This document shows, in pieces, positions 24,381-34,310 of a stretch of 55,489 bases of DNA. Each line of letters opens with the position of its first letter. Position 1 is the stretch's first letter. The position numbers and the translations under genes were made by a program. The notes below the pieces were generated by a model. That model was given only the letters and a program-made list of their open reading frames with translations, made no database searches and had not been told where the DNA came from. Source of the stretch: an uncultured Aquimarina sp. (lineage in GTDB: Bacteria > Bacteroidota > Bacteroidia > Flavobacteriales > Flavobacteriaceae); NCBI GenBank assembly GCA_947492105.1, contig CANLMN010000027.1:1-55489 (forward strand), given 5' to 3'.

Positions 24381-24856
24381 ACACCGTGCAAAAATCTGTA
24401 ATTTGACTTGACAACACCAATAAAATAGATGTTCTACAATGGCCTTTTGCTATAGTTCTTACACTTGCTACATCCCCTCCCCCTTCATGACAAAAGAAGT
24501 ACAGCATATATCAAAACTACAGAATAAGTCGATCTACGAAATCATATACCTCATCTCAAATTCGCGCTTCTACCATTTATCCTTTGAATTTGCTAGTACA
24601 AAAAGCATTTTATAGCAAATAAAAAAGCGGATAATCACCTTGGCATAACATATTCCAAACAGGAATATTCCTGTAGCACTTTACTAAAAATCAAGGGATA
24701 AATCAACACATCCTATCAAATATTTTCGTTTAATTTTCTCGTGCCTAATTTTTTAAGCCACAAACAGTCATACAAGTATCCTACCTGCTTCCAAAACGAC
24801 CATTACATTTAAAGAAAAAAACTTCGTACCTTTCTTGACTTATTAATGATTTTTAA
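24381..24856. other. Intergenic region with a 16-bp palindrome
   Basis: No gene in 476 bp. The only striking element is the perfect palindrome ACAGGAATATTCCTGT at 24659-24674, a possible operator for the downstream operon. A -7-like TACCTTTC string occurs close to the 24857 gene. Confidence 0.4.
24659..24674. promoter_or_regulatory. Perfect 16-bp palindrome, possible operator
   Basis: ACAGGAATATTCCTGT is fully self-complementary and lies about 220 bp upstream of the DUF1549/DUF1553 operon. The 16-bp length suits a dimeric repressor. No regulator in the window is tied to it. Confidence 0.35.
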
Positions 24857-24880
24857 ATGCCGTTTTTTTCAATTTCTAGC

Positions 24881-27580
24881 ATGATAAAACTTCTTAACAA
24901 AAACATAAAGATCTCTTTCATCCTTCTTTTTGCACTCCTATCGTGCAAGGAAAAAAAAATTGGGTTCAATACTCAAATACGCCCAATTTTGAATAAAAAA
25001 TGTATTAGTTGTCATGGAGGAGTAAAACAATCTGGTAATTTTGGATTGGTTTTTAGAGAAAATGCTCTTGGCAAAACAGCTAGCGGCAAATATGGTATTG
25101 TACCCGGACTCCCGGAGGAAAGTGAAATGATTGCAAGAATCACTCATCAGGATCCTGAAATGAGAATGCCTATCGAAAAACCGCCTTTAACAAAAGAAGA
25201 AATAGAACTATTGATCAAGTGGGTTGAACAAGGCGCAAACTGGGAAGATCACTGGGCGTACTTGAAGCCTCAAAATCCAAAGACACCAACATCAGATCCC
25301 CAATGGGGAAATAACCCTATAGATGCGTTCATTCTAAAGACGATAAAAACCAAGGGGATGTCTCCAAATACCGAAGCAAATCCATATGATTTAGTACGCC
25401 GTTTATCTCTAGATTTAACCGGCTTACCGCCAACAGAAGCTCAAATTTCCAATTTTACAACCAACTACTCAAAAGAAAACTACGAAACATTTGTCAATCA
25501 ACTCTTAGAATCTCCTAGCTACGGAGAGCATTGGGCAAGTATGTGGTTAGATTTGGCCCGCTACGCAGACTCCAAAGGCTACGAAAGAGATCGAAAAAGA
25601 CAAATTTGGAAATACAGAGATTGGGTAATAGATGCTTTTAATAAAGACATGCCTTTTGACCAATTTACCGTAGAACAACTTGCTGGTGACTTATTACCAA
25701 ATCCTACCGAAGATCAGTATATTGCTACGGCTTTTCACAGAAATACGCTTGCAAACGGAGAAGGTGGTACAGAAAACGAAGAATATAGAGTTGCTTCGGT
25801 AATCGATAGAGTCAATACCACATGGGAGGTATGGCAATCTACAACAATGTCTTGTGTACAATGTCACAGCCACCCTTATGATCCTATCAAACACAAAGAA
25901 TTCTACACTTCTTATGCTTTCTTTAATAATACTCTGGATTGGGATGGTCCCAAAGACACCCCTTTGTATCGTGGATATAAGGATCTTGAAAAAAAGAAAT
26001 TAGACAAAGTTAAAGAATGGGTCGAGACGGTCTCGTCAAAAGAAGAGGCCAACAAATGGACAAATTTTATACATCTACAAGAGCCTAAATTAACCCCAGA
26101 GGATTTTGAAGAATACCGCAATGCCACGCACAGAAACACGGCCGACCAGGACTTTATGATTGCATACAATAATGCGCAGATCAAAATCAACGACCTAGAT
26201 CTGGAATCAATAGACCGAATCTATTTTAATTATAAACAAAAGATTACATCGACTGCAAAGATTATTGTTCGAAAAGATAGTATGAATGGTCCTATTATAG
26301 GACAAACGATATTGAATCAAGCCCAAAAATTCACAAACAAACCTATCAAAATTAAACCAAACTCAAAATCAAAAACTATTTTCCTTCAAATTACTAGTAA
26401 TGACCAAAAATATAAATGCTTAGTAGATGGCGTATTACTTGGCAAAAAATTACCTGCGCCACAAGACAAACAATATGCAACGATCTATGAGTATATTGAT
26501 AATTTGCTCAATGCTCCGTATGACTATTCTACTCCAGTAATGCATAACAAAACAGAGAGTTTCAAAAGGCAAACACAAGTATTTGACCGAGGCAACTGGT
26601 TAGTACTAACCGACACTGTATATCCGGGAGTACCAAAATTACTTAATACAGAGAACACAAAATTCAAAAACCGCTTAGATTTAGCAAAATGGCTTGTTAG
26701 TGACAACAATAATCTAACAGCCAGAGTTATTGCAAATCGATTTTGGGCACAAATTTTTGGCAAAGGGATCGTATTAACTTCCGAAGATTTCGGAACGCTA
26801 GGAGAAAAACCAACACATCCCGAACTTTTGGATTGGTTAGCTATCAAATTTTCTACAGACTGGAAATGGAGTGTAAAAACATTACTAAAAAACATCGTAA
26901 TGTCTAGCACCTATAAACAAAGTGCCGTAATTACAGCAGAAAACAAAGAAAAAGACCCTTATAATCAGTGGTTGGCAAGAAGCTCAAGAGTACGATTATC
27001 CGCAGAACAAATACGAGATCAAGCACTAGCCGTGTCCGGACTTTTGAGCAAAAAAATGCACGGACCCAGTGTCATGCCCATACAACCTGATGGCGTATGG
27101 ACCGTTATTTATAGCAAAGATAGTTGGAAAACAAGTCAAGGAGAAGACGCCTATCGAAGAGGACTATACACCTACATGAGACGCTCAAGCCCTTATCCAT
27201 CATTCATAAGCTTTGATGCCTCAGGCAGAGATTTTTGTCTATCCAGAAGAACAAATACAAATACACCGCTGCAGGCATTAGTTACCCTAAATGATCCCGT
27301 TTATTTTGAAACTGCATTTCATTTGGCCCAACAAATAGAAAAACTTGAAGGAGGAAAAAAAGAAAAAATCGCAATCGCCTATCAAAAAGTAATGGGAAAG
27401 TCAATAAGTGAGGATAAATCCAAAATTTTAATGACATTACTCAACGAAACAGAAGCGTATTACGCAGATCATAAAGAAGAAGTACATGCACTAATCAAGT
27501 CGAATAATACGGAGCTAGCGACACTAACAGTGATGATGAATAGCTTGATGAATATGGATGAATTTCTTGTAAAAAATTAA
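24881..27580 (+). CDS. PSCyt1-DUF1549-DUF1553 protein (Planctomycete-type cytochrome), lipoprotein
   Basis: The frame is open from 24857, but the signal sequence and lipobox (LLFALLSCKEKK) fit a start at the ATG 24881 (Met9). The family layout is clear: an N-terminal PSCyt1 heme domain (CISCHGG near the start), DUF1549 (NPIDAFILKTI, LSLDLTGLPPT, WLDLARYADSKGY), a second CxxCH (SCVQCHSHPYDP), and DUF1553 (LDLAKWLVSDNNNLTARVIANRFW, FGTLGEKPTHPELLDWLA). Such proteins occur in Planctomycetes and marine Bacteroidetes with DUF1501 proteins, often in polysaccharide or sulfate-ester clusters; the reaction is not established. It leads a four-gene operon. Confidence 0.92.
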   Translation: MIKLLNKNIKISFILLFALLSCKEKKIGFNTQIRPILNKKCISCHGGVKQSGNFGLVFRENALGKTASGKYGIVPGLPEESEMIARITHQDPEMRMPIEKPPLTKEEIELLIKWVEQGANWEDHWAYLKPQNPKTPTSDPQWGNNPIDAFILKTIKTKGMSPNTEANPYDLVRRLSLDLTGLPPTEAQISNFTTNYSKENYETFVNQLLESPSYGEHWASMWLDLARYADSKGYERDRKRQIWKYRDWVIDAFNKDMPFDQFTVEQLAGDLLPNPTEDQYIATAFHRNTLANGEGGTENEEYRVASVIDRVNTTWEVWQSTTMSCVQCHSHPYDPIKHKEFYTSYAFFNNTLDWDGPKDTPLYRGYKDLEKKKLDKVKEWVETVSSKEEANKWTNFIHLQEPKLTPEDFEEYRNATHRNTADQDFMIAYNNAQIKINDLDLESIDRIYFNYKQKITSTAKIIVRKDSMNGPIIGQTILNQAQKFTNKPIKIKPNSKSKTIFLQITSNDQKYKCLVDGVLLGKKLPAPQDKQYATIYEYIDNLLNAPYDYSTPVMHNKTESFKRQTQVFDRGNWLVLTDTVYPGVPKLLNTENTKFKNRLDLAKWLVSDNNNLTARVIANRFWAQIFGKGIVLTSEDFGTLGEKPTHPELLDWLAIKFSTDWKWSVKTLLKNIVMSSTYKQSAVITAENKEKDPYNQWLARSSRVRLSAEQIRDQALAVSGLLSKKMHGPSVMPIQPDGVWTVIYSKDSWKTSQGEDAYRRGLYTYMRRSSPYPSFISFDASGRDFCLSRRTNTNTPLQALVTLNDPVYFETAFHLAQQIEKLEGGKKEKIAIAYQKVMGKSISEDKSKILMTLLNETEAYYADHKEEVHALIKSNNTELATLTVMMNSLMNMDEFLVKN

Positions 27581-27590
27581 AATACCTGCT

Positions 27591-29066
27591 ATGGATTTAT
27601 TTAATGAAGCACGAAAAAGAGAACTAGAGTATACAACACGAAGACATTTTCTTAAAAAATGTAGCACTGGTCTTGGTGGAATTGCGTTAGCATCCTTGCT
27701 GGGACCTCAAAACCTTTTTGCAGGAAATAGCCACCCTCCAACACCAGATTTGAGTAGTCTGAACTTGCCGCACCACGTACCTAAAGCAAAACGTGTTATT
27801 TACCTACATATGGCAGGGGCACCTTCTCAACTAGAATTATTTGACTATAAACCCGAATTACAAAAGTTAGACGGATTGGATTGCCCTCAATCGTTATTAG
27901 AAGGCAAACGGTTTGCTTTTATACAAGGTACACCAAAAATGTTAGGCCCTCAAGTCAATTTTGGCAGATACGGTCGAGCGGGAACCTACATATCAGATTT
28001 GTTACCAAACTTCAGAAAAGTTGTTGATGATGTTGCCATCATTAAATCCATGCATACCGATGAATTCAATCATGCACCAGCCCAATTATTAGTGCAAACT
28101 GGAAGCGCAAGAACGGGACGACCAAGTATGGGTGCTTGGGTCACTTATGGATTAGGCTCGGAAAACGAAAACCTCCCAGGATACATGGTTTTGGTCTCCG
28201 GAGGCAAAAATCCAAGTGCTGGTAAAAATGCTTGGGGCAGTGGTTTTCTTCCTTCAGAATATCAAGGTGTACAATGTCGAAATTCTGGTGATCCGATACT
28301 ATATGTTTCTAATCCTAATGGGATGAGTAGGACGATACGCAAACAGTCACTAAAAGCAATCAACGACATCAACGAGAAGCAGTACAAGGAATTCAATGAT
28401 GATGAGACGATGTCCCGAATTGCGCAATACGAAATGGCTTTCAAAATGCAAGTTTCTGTGCCAGATATCATGGATGTCTCCAAAGAACCGGAATATATCA
28501 AAGAAATGTATGGCGCAAAGGAAGGCGAAGCATCCTTTGCAAACAACTGCCTTTTGGCACGCCGTCTTGTAGAACAAGGCGTACGTTTTGTACAATTATA
28601 CGATTGGGGTTGGGATATGCACGGTACTAACAAAGCGTCTTCTCTTGATGTAGGTTTACACCGAAAAAGTAGACAAATAGACAAACCTATGACTGCATTG
28701 ATACAGGATCTAAAACAACGTGGTCTTCTCGATGACACCCTAGTAGTTTGGGGGGGTGAATTTGGGCGTACACCTATGAGAGAGAATAGAGGTGGTTTTG
28801 AAATGCCTTTTCATGGCAGGGACCATCATACCGAAGCATACACTATTTGGATGGCTGGCGCAGGTATCAAAGGAGGAATCACTCATGGCGAAACAGATGA
28901 AATTGGTTTTTATGGTATTAAAGACAGGGTACATGTTCATGACTTACAAGCTACTATCCTAAATCAATTAGGAATTAATCATGAAAAATTTACCTATAAT
29001 TTTCAAGGAAGAGATTTTAGATTAACAGATGTACACGGACGTATCATCAAAGACATATTAGCTTAA
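27591..29066 (+). CDS. DUF1501 protein (sulfatase-like fold), Tat-exported
   Basis: A 491-residue protein. N-terminal TTRRHFLKKCSTGLGGIALASLL is a twin-arginine signal. The rest matches DUF1501, a family related to the alkaline-phosphatase/sulfatase superfamily: YLHMAGAPSQLELFDYKP, SMHTDEFNHAPAQLLVQTG, YDWGWDMHGTNKA, VVWGGEFGRTP and MPFHGRDHHTEAYTIWMAGAGIKGG, which hold conserved His/Asp/Glu candidates for metal binding. It follows the DUF1549/DUF1553 gene by 10 bp, the usual pairing of these two families, so they presumably work together in the periplasm. Enzyme activity is not known. Confidence 0.93.
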   Translation: MDLFNEARKRELEYTTRRHFLKKCSTGLGGIALASLLGPQNLFAGNSHPPTPDLSSLNLPHHVPKAKRVIYLHMAGAPSQLELFDYKPELQKLDGLDCPQSLLEGKRFAFIQGTPKMLGPQVNFGRYGRAGTYISDLLPNFRKVVDDVAIIKSMHTDEFNHAPAQLLVQTGSARTGRPSMGAWVTYGLGSENENLPGYMVLVSGGKNPSAGKNAWGSGFLPSEYQGVQCRNSGDPILYVSNPNGMSRTIRKQSLKAINDINEKQYKEFNDDETMSRIAQYEMAFKMQVSVPDIMDVSKEPEYIKEMYGAKEGEASFANNCLLARRLVEQGVRFVQLYDWGWDMHGTNKASSLDVGLHRKSRQIDKPMTALIQDLKQRGLLDDTLVVWGGEFGRTPMRENRGGFEMPFHGRDHHTEAYTIWMAGAGIKGGITHGETDEIGFYGIKDRVHVHDLQATILNQLGINHEKFTYNFQGRDFRLTDVHGRIIKDILA

Positions 29067-29091
29067 CTAAGCATCAATCTAATATATAGTT

Positions 29092-30003
29092 ATGAAACAC
29101 ACAAGACGTCAATTTATAGCTACCGCAGGCGCGGCAAGTGCGGGATTGGTTCTAAACGGCATGTCATTACCCAAAATTGAAAATCCTCAAAAGAAATACG
29201 CTTTGGAAGTTTATGCCACAAAATGGGGGTTCAAAGGCTCCATAGATGCATTCTGTAAAGCGGTAAAAAAAGAAGGATATGATGGTATCGAAGCATGGTT
29301 TCCAAGCACTATTCAAAGAAGAGAAGCCCTATTAGAAGCATTGGATAAATATGACCTGAAATACGGAGCTATTGCCAACACTACAGGTAGTACAAGTGCA
29401 GAACACCTTGACAGCTACAAAAACAATCTAAACACTATTATTACCAACCACAAACCCCGATTTATCAACTGTCATTCTGGAAAGGAATATTTTACTTTTG
29501 AAGACAGCAAAAAAATTATTGACTTAGGGATTGCTATTTCAAAAAGTAGTAGCGTTCCTATTTATCACGAAACACATCGTGGTCGTATTTTATACACAGC
29601 ACATGTAGCAGCACAATTTATTGACAAAATACCAGAGCTACAATTAACTCTAGACATTTCGCACTGGTGCACCGTATCCGAAAGTTTGTTGAATGATCAA
29701 AAAGAAGCGGTAGAAAAAGCTCTGATGCGTACCTCTCATATTCACTCTAGGATTGGTCACAAAGAAGGCCCACAAATAACCGAACCGAGAGCTCCAGAAT
29801 GGCAAAAAGAGGTACAAGCGCATTATGCATGGTGGGACAAGGTTGTTTTACACAAAAAAAAGAATCACGAATTACTTACTGTAACTACAGAATTTGGCCC
29901 TGCAAACTATATGTGGACAACACCCTATACCAAACAACCATTAAGCAATCAATGGGAAATTAATGTACATATGTTACAAGAATTCAAAAAACGTTATTCA
30001 TAA
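29092..30003 (+). CDS. Sugar-phosphate isomerase/epimerase family TIM barrel, Tat-exported
   Basis: A 303-residue protein. N-terminal HTRRQFIATAGAASAGLVLNG is a Tat signal, so this xylose-isomerase-like TIM barrel probably works in the periplasm. The barrel shows the conserved layout: GYDGIEAWFP, RFINCHSGKEYF, VPIYHETHRGR, LTLDISHWC, HIHSRIGHKEGPQ and VTTEFGP, with the Glu, Asp, His and Glu residues expected for a metal site. Third gene of the operon, 25 bp after the DUF1501 gene. Such epimerase-like proteins travel with Planctomycete-type clusters; the substrate is unknown. Confidence 0.9.
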   Translation: MKHTRRQFIATAGAASAGLVLNGMSLPKIENPQKKYALEVYATKWGFKGSIDAFCKAVKKEGYDGIEAWFPSTIQRREALLEALDKYDLKYGAIANTTGSTSAEHLDSYKNNLNTIITNHKPRFINCHSGKEYFTFEDSKKIIDLGIAISKSSSVPIYHETHRGRILYTAHVAAQFIDKIPELQLTLDISHWCTVSESLLNDQKEAVEKALMRTSHIHSRIGHKEGPQITEPRAPEWQKEVQAHYAWWDKVVLHKKKNHELLTVTTEFGPANYMWTTPYTKQPLSNQWEINVHMLQEFKKRYS

Positions 30004-30036
30004 AACACCTTTAATGATACCTAAAACACTTTTATC

Positions 30037-31407
30037 TTGTTTTTAGAAACTAATATATTTCAGTTTTTTGGCAGATTTCATGCCCTGATAGTACATTTAC
30101 CCATAGGGTTTATTATCATAGCTATCATTTTTGAAGGTCTTGCTTGGAAAAAAAGCATAAATCTAAGAGAGGCTATCTCCTACGCCCTATTAATAGGGGC
30201 TATTGCAGCTGTTTTTGCAATTATTTTGGGACTAATGTTGGCCAATGATGGCGGATATAATGAAGAAGCTCTAAACCTACACAAATGGACGGCCATTTCA
30301 ATGGCTGCTCTTACGTTTTTGCTCTACTTTTTTCACAAAAAAAAACCTACTCAGATTTGGGCAAAAAAGGCCTATCCTATACTCATGAGTCTGGTTGCTC
30401 TCCTGCTAACTATCACAGGACATTACGGCGGCAACCTAACACATGGCTCTACCTATTTGTTTGAACATGCGCCGAGACCAATACAAGCACTAGCAGGGAT
30501 CAAACCCAAACGAGAACGAATCACCAATTTGGAGAACGCACTGATTTATGAGGATGCCATTAGCGTTATTTTTGAAAAAAAATGTAACGTCTGCCACAAC
30601 AACGACAAAGCAAAAGGTGGATTACTTTTAATAGACGAAACCAGCATTTTGAATGGTGGCTCTGGAGGAGTTGTGGTTATCGCTGGAAATGCCGAAAAAA
30701 GTGAATTGTATAAGCGGATAACGTTGGACAAAAACCACGAAAAATTCATGCCTACAGAGGGCCGAACACCACTGACTAATGAGGAAACGTTTCTAGTCAA
30801 ATGGTGGATCGACAAAGGACTACCCTTTGACAAAAAAATCGTAGACCTAAAACCTTCGGACAAAATAACAACCTATTTACAAAGTATAGGCATTGGTCTA
30901 AAAAAATCATTCTTGGAGCAATTAAATTTACCAAAAATCCCCGAAAGCACCACAGCTCCTTTACAGGCATTGGGTTTTCGGATCAATCCAATTTCTAACG
31001 CAAACACTGTCCTCGAATTGAGTTATTCGCCCTACAACAAGGATCCGTTGACCGCCGCAAAAATGGATGCTGTACTGAAAATAAAGAACTACATTACATG
31101 GCTCAATTTGTCTAATCTAGACCTAAATGACACGCTTTTTTCCAAAATAGGGCAATTAGAAAATCTCACCGAGCTAAGAGTGAGCAATACGACTATAACG
31201 GATAATGAACTAAAGCACCTAGAACCCCTGAAACATCTAGAATATTTGAATGTATATGGAAATGAAATAACCGATGCTAGTATTGAAAGTTTTCAAAAAC
31301 TCAAAAACTTAAAAAAACTATATCTATGGAAAACTAACATCAGTGAAGAAGGTATTCTAAAAATCAAAGCTGCGCTACCGCAACTAACTATAGTTACAGG
31401 TCAATAG
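30037..31407 (+). CDS. DUF2231 membrane protein with cytochrome c domain and LRR tail
   Basis: A 456-residue protein. It starts with TTG at 30037 because no in-frame ATG occurs after the stop at 30022-30024. Residues about 10-165 form the DUF2231-type membrane domain with four membrane segments (LIVHLPIGFIIIAIIFEG first). A PSCyt1-type heme domain follows (KCNVCHNNDKAKGG near residue 183, EKFMPTEGRTPLTNEE). The last 100 residues are leucine-rich repeats (LENLTELRVSNTTITDNEL, and so on). It ends the operon, 33 bp after the isomerase gene, and probably passes electrons at the inner membrane or senses a ligand. Confidence 0.88.
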   Translation: MFLETNIFQFFGRFHALIVHLPIGFIIIAIIFEGLAWKKSINLREAISYALLIGAIAAVFAIILGLMLANDGGYNEEALNLHKWTAISMAALTFLLYFFHKKKPTQIWAKKAYPILMSLVALLLTITGHYGGNLTHGSTYLFEHAPRPIQALAGIKPKRERITNLENALIYEDAISVIFEKKCNVCHNNDKAKGGLLLIDETSILNGGSGGVVVIAGNAEKSELYKRITLDKNHEKFMPTEGRTPLTNEETFLVKWWIDKGLPFDKKIVDLKPSDKITTYLQSIGIGLKKSFLEQLNLPKIPESTTAPLQALGFRINPISNANTVLELSYSPYNKDPLTAAKMDAVLKIKNYITWLNLSNLDLNDTLFSKIGQLENLTELRVSNTTITDNELKHLEPLKHLEYLNVYGNEITDASIESFQKLKNLKKLYLWKTNISEEGILKIKAALPQLTIVTGQ

Positions 31408-31618
31408 TGATTCTTTTGAGTATTGACGGTCATTGAATTGATAAATTAAGAGCTACTAGAAAAATCTGAATGAGAACATATTTTGAACTACAGTATAAAA
31501 TAATAAATAGAAAAATGATAGCGTTTGGACTTCCGCTTATCATTGGATACCCGCTACTACTAACAGTTTTTATTCCATTATTTTTGTAGATTACAAAACA
31601 ACATAAGACACTAAAAAG

Positions 31619-32554
31619 ATGCATATAGTAATTATAGGAGTTGGAGGAGTTGGAGGCTATTATGGAGGACGTATCGCCCAATCAGGACAGAAAGTATCTA
31701 TGCTTTGCAGAGGAAAGCATTTGGAAGCGATAGAACAGAAAGGTTTGCAAATAAAAAGTCTCCATGGCGATTTTGTTGTGAAGCCTCATTTGGTTACCGA
31801 CAAAGTTACAGTAATAGAAAAAGCAGATCTCATTTTGATCTGCACCAAATCTTGGCAGGTTACAGAAGCAGCAAGATTACTCCAGCCATTACTCAAAGAA
31901 AATACCGTAGTAATCCCCTTGCAAAATGGAGCAGACAATGCACCTCAATTACTTACAGTTTTGGACAAAAAATATGTAATGGGTGGATTATGCAAAATTT
32001 ACAGCAGGATAGAAGCTCCCGGAATCATAACGCATTTTGGTCATGATCCAGAACTACTGTTTGGAGAATTAGATGGAAAAAAATCAGAAAGAGCCACCAA
32101 AATCAAAGCTATTCTTGATAACGCGCTCTTTAGAACAACGATTCCTGAGGATATTCAAGTAGCCATTTGGACCAAATTTATGTTTATCGCTACAGTAAGT
32201 GGATTAGGCGGACTCACAAGAGCTAGCCTCGGCAAAATGTATAAAAATTCTGGAACCAGAACAATTCTAGAACAAACGGCTACAGAAATCTACAAGATCG
32301 CAAAAGCCAAACAGATCAATCTGCCCGCAGATGCAGTTGCTCAATGTATGCATTTTATCAGCAAACAACCCTATAATTCTACCGCATCCACTCAAAGGGA
32401 TATTATGGAAGGACGTCCATCCGAACTCGAAAACTTTAACGGATATCTAATCAGAGAAGGTGAAAAACTAGGAATCCCAACTCCAACTAATCGTTTTATC
32501 TATGAATGCTTGCTCCCCATGGAAGAGCATGCCAGAAATAACATGCACGTATAA
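31619..32554 (+). CDS. panE: 2-dehydropantoate 2-reductase (ketopantoate reductase)
   Basis: PanE reduces 2-dehydropantoate with NADPH in pantothenate synthesis. The 311-residue protein has an N-terminal Rossmann fold with GVGGVGGYYGGRIA (about residues 7-20) and, as the family requires, the catalytic Lys region ILICTKSWQVTEA, a NADP motif PLQNGADN (about 100) and the C-terminal helical domain with AIWTKFMFIATVSGLGGLTRA and the conserved REGEKLGIPTPTN. The gene stands alone. A -7-like TATTTTTG at 31579-31586 lies 32 bp before the start. Confidence 0.92.
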   Translation: MHIVIIGVGGVGGYYGGRIAQSGQKVSMLCRGKHLEAIEQKGLQIKSLHGDFVVKPHLVTDKVTVIEKADLILICTKSWQVTEAARLLQPLLKENTVVIPLQNGADNAPQLLTVLDKKYVMGGLCKIYSRIEAPGIITHFGHDPELLFGELDGKKSERATKIKAILDNALFRTTIPEDIQVAIWTKFMFIATVSGLGGLTRASLGKMYKNSGTRTILEQTATEIYKIAKAKQINLPADAVAQCMHFISKQPYNSTASTQRDIMEGRPSELENFNGYLIREGEKLGIPTPTNRFIYECLLPMEEHARNNMHV

Positions 32555-32578
32555 AGTTTAATACCATTAAAAAAAAAG

Positions 32579-32632
32579 AATTGCAGACTAGTAATTCACT
32601 ACTTTTATGTTATTGTAGTCTAGCCTGCAATT
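32579..32632. terminator. Long hairpin between convergent panE and BNR genes
   Basis: Outer arms AATTGCAGACTA (32579-32590) and TAGCCTGCAATT (32621-32632) pair with one mismatch around a 30-base middle. Short A or T runs flank it on both sides (CCATTAAAAAAAAAG before, ACCTTTTA after), so it may terminate transcription from either side. Confidence 0.5.
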
Positions 32633-32723
32633 ACCTTTTAATTTGGAGGTGGTTTACATCAAATCTTATCAAACAAGCATATTCTGGCAAACTAAATCCG
32701 TGCTTGATGTCGTTCTAATCTAC

Positions 32724-34310
32724 TCAGTTCTTCATCAACTTATAGGTATTTAAATTCTTACCTATTCTTAAGAGATATACTCCTTTTGCTTTATCTGTCA
32801 AATCAATCATAGCTCCTTTACCTTCCTTGATTTTGGCTCCCAAAATATTATAAATACTCCATGACTGTGTTGTTTTGAGGTTAAAAACTCCTAATACACT
32901 AGGATTAGGATATACGACAACATCTGATAATTGATAATTCTCCAATCCCAAAAAAGTTTCCTTTATTTTTAAATCTATGCTAAACATGTTTTTGGATGCC
33001 CCCGTACTTGCAACCAACATAGAAATAACATTATCGGTTTCCATTCTATTTTCATCATATAAAGCTTCTCCAGTATATGTAGTGTTTGCTCTTATCGAAG
33101 TCCAATTAGTAAAATTTTCTGCCACTGTCGCTTTATAAATCGAACCTGATTTATGGATTGCATAAATATTCCCATTAGAATCGTGTGTAATTTTACCTCT
33201 CTGGCTTCTCACATTCGTTTCGTTTTTTATCCATTCTCCATTGACATCCCTATACAAATGACTCAGACGTCTACCATTAGCGGCATTTCTAGTTTGATAC
33301 ACATGCACTCTACCATCGTTATCTACAGTTTGTCCTGTTTGATTGGTAAGCCCAGTTCCTTCCGGAAAATCTAAAACTTTGACAGGTACAGCATTTTTAA
33401 ATGTCATAGGTTTCCCTGCACTTCCAGCTTTTTCACCCGAGTTATTTTTCCATGTCAAACCATAGTCATCACTATAAGCATACATAAAATCAAAATTATT
33501 ATTGGAAGTAGTACCTGTAGTTCTCCAAATCCACGATATGTGCAATCGTTCTTTATGATAATTTGCACCATTTAGATAAGGTCCTAATTTTGTTTTTGCT
33601 CCAGTTTCTGGCTTGGTATATTCTACAGCCCTACCCGTAATAAATTCTCCATGATGCGTCCATTCTTGAGAGTTTTTGTTGTAGGTGTAGATATGGCTTG
33701 CTCCTGAAATCGCTGACCCATGACGTCTTATCAATTGTAAATTTCCATTAGGCACATTCACAAACCTTGGATACGTAAAATTTTTGTTTGCAACAGAATT
33801 TTCTTTGGTACCTGGTAAGAACCCTAGAACATTTCCAAATTTTGATGCTTCCCATTTATGATCCTGAGGATTTGTTGTTAATCCTGTTACAGAAACCCGA
33901 TAATTCAATGGTACAGATCCATTATGCTGATCAAAAATCATGTGTATCGTACCATCCCCCTCACAAATACCCAAAGAAATAACATTATGAGAATCATTAG
34001 CTTTTTGCGTGTAATCATCAAATTTGATTACCTCCCATTGACCGTTTGGTAGTTTTCTACGTCCTACATTTACAAAACGATTTTTTTGATTATTCCCGTT
34101 AATTGTATAAAAAACACCGTATTGAAATCCATTATGACTGAGGATAGCATTGTGCTGATGTCCCCTTAGGTTTATAGGCTTTTTTGCATTCTGAGGTTGT
34201 GCGGTTTCAGTCAAGGAATACGTTTTGACATTAGCTATTTGTGACCAACAATTTGCTAGGGACATACCAAATATGAATAGTACTAAATAGATTGTGTGTT
34301 TTTTTGACAT
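32724..34310 (-). CDS. Secreted BNR-4 repeat protein with T9SS sorting domain (candidate polysaccharide lyase)
   Basis: The frame opens at 34373, but the signal peptide (MSKKHTIYLVLFIFGMSLANCWSQ) starts at Met22, giving about 528 residues from 34310. The body has BNR-4-type propeller motifs: LRGHQHNAILSHNG, NDSHNVISLGICEGDGTIHMIFDQHNG, RLHISWIWRTTG and TNQTGQTVDNDGRVHVYQ. The His-rich HN-x-DGxIHxxFD pattern resembles ulvan-lyase families (PL24/PL25), so a carbohydrate-active role is possible. The last 75 residues form a type A T9SS C-terminal sorting domain (VVYPNPSVLG, KGVYLLRIGKNLNTYKLMKN), meaning export by the type IX system. Lyase activity is inferred. Confidence 0.85.
   Translation of the reverse strand: MSKKHTIYLVLFIFGMSLANCWSQIANVKTYSLTETAQPQNAKKPINLRGHQHNAILSHNGFQYGVFYTINGNNQKNRFVNVGRRKLPNGQWEVIKFDDYTQKANDSHNVISLGICEGDGTIHMIFDQHNGSVPLNYRVSVTGLTTNPQDHKWEASKFGNVLGFLPGTKENSVANKNFTYPRFVNVPNGNLQLIRRHGSAISGASHIYTYNKNSQEWTHHGEFITGRAVEYTKPETGAKTKLGPYLNGANYHKERLHISWIWRTTGTTSNNNFDFMYAYSDDYGLTWKNNSGEKAGSAGKPMTFKNAVPVKVLDFPEGTGLTNQTGQTVDNDGRVHVYQTRNAANGRRLSHLYRDVNGEWIKNETNVRSQRGKITHDSNGNIYAIHKSGSIYKATVAENFTNWTSIRANTTYTGEALYDENRMETDNVISMLVASTGASKNMFSIDLKIKETFLGLENYQLSDVVVYPNPSVLGVFNLKTTQSWSIYNILGAKIKEGKGAMIDLTDKAKGVYLLRIGKNLNTYKLMKN

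Noticed and set aside
28262-28738. A 158-codon minus-strand frame in the DUF1501 gene
   Set aside because: Long antisense frames arise within well-conserved genes; no family or start context supports it.
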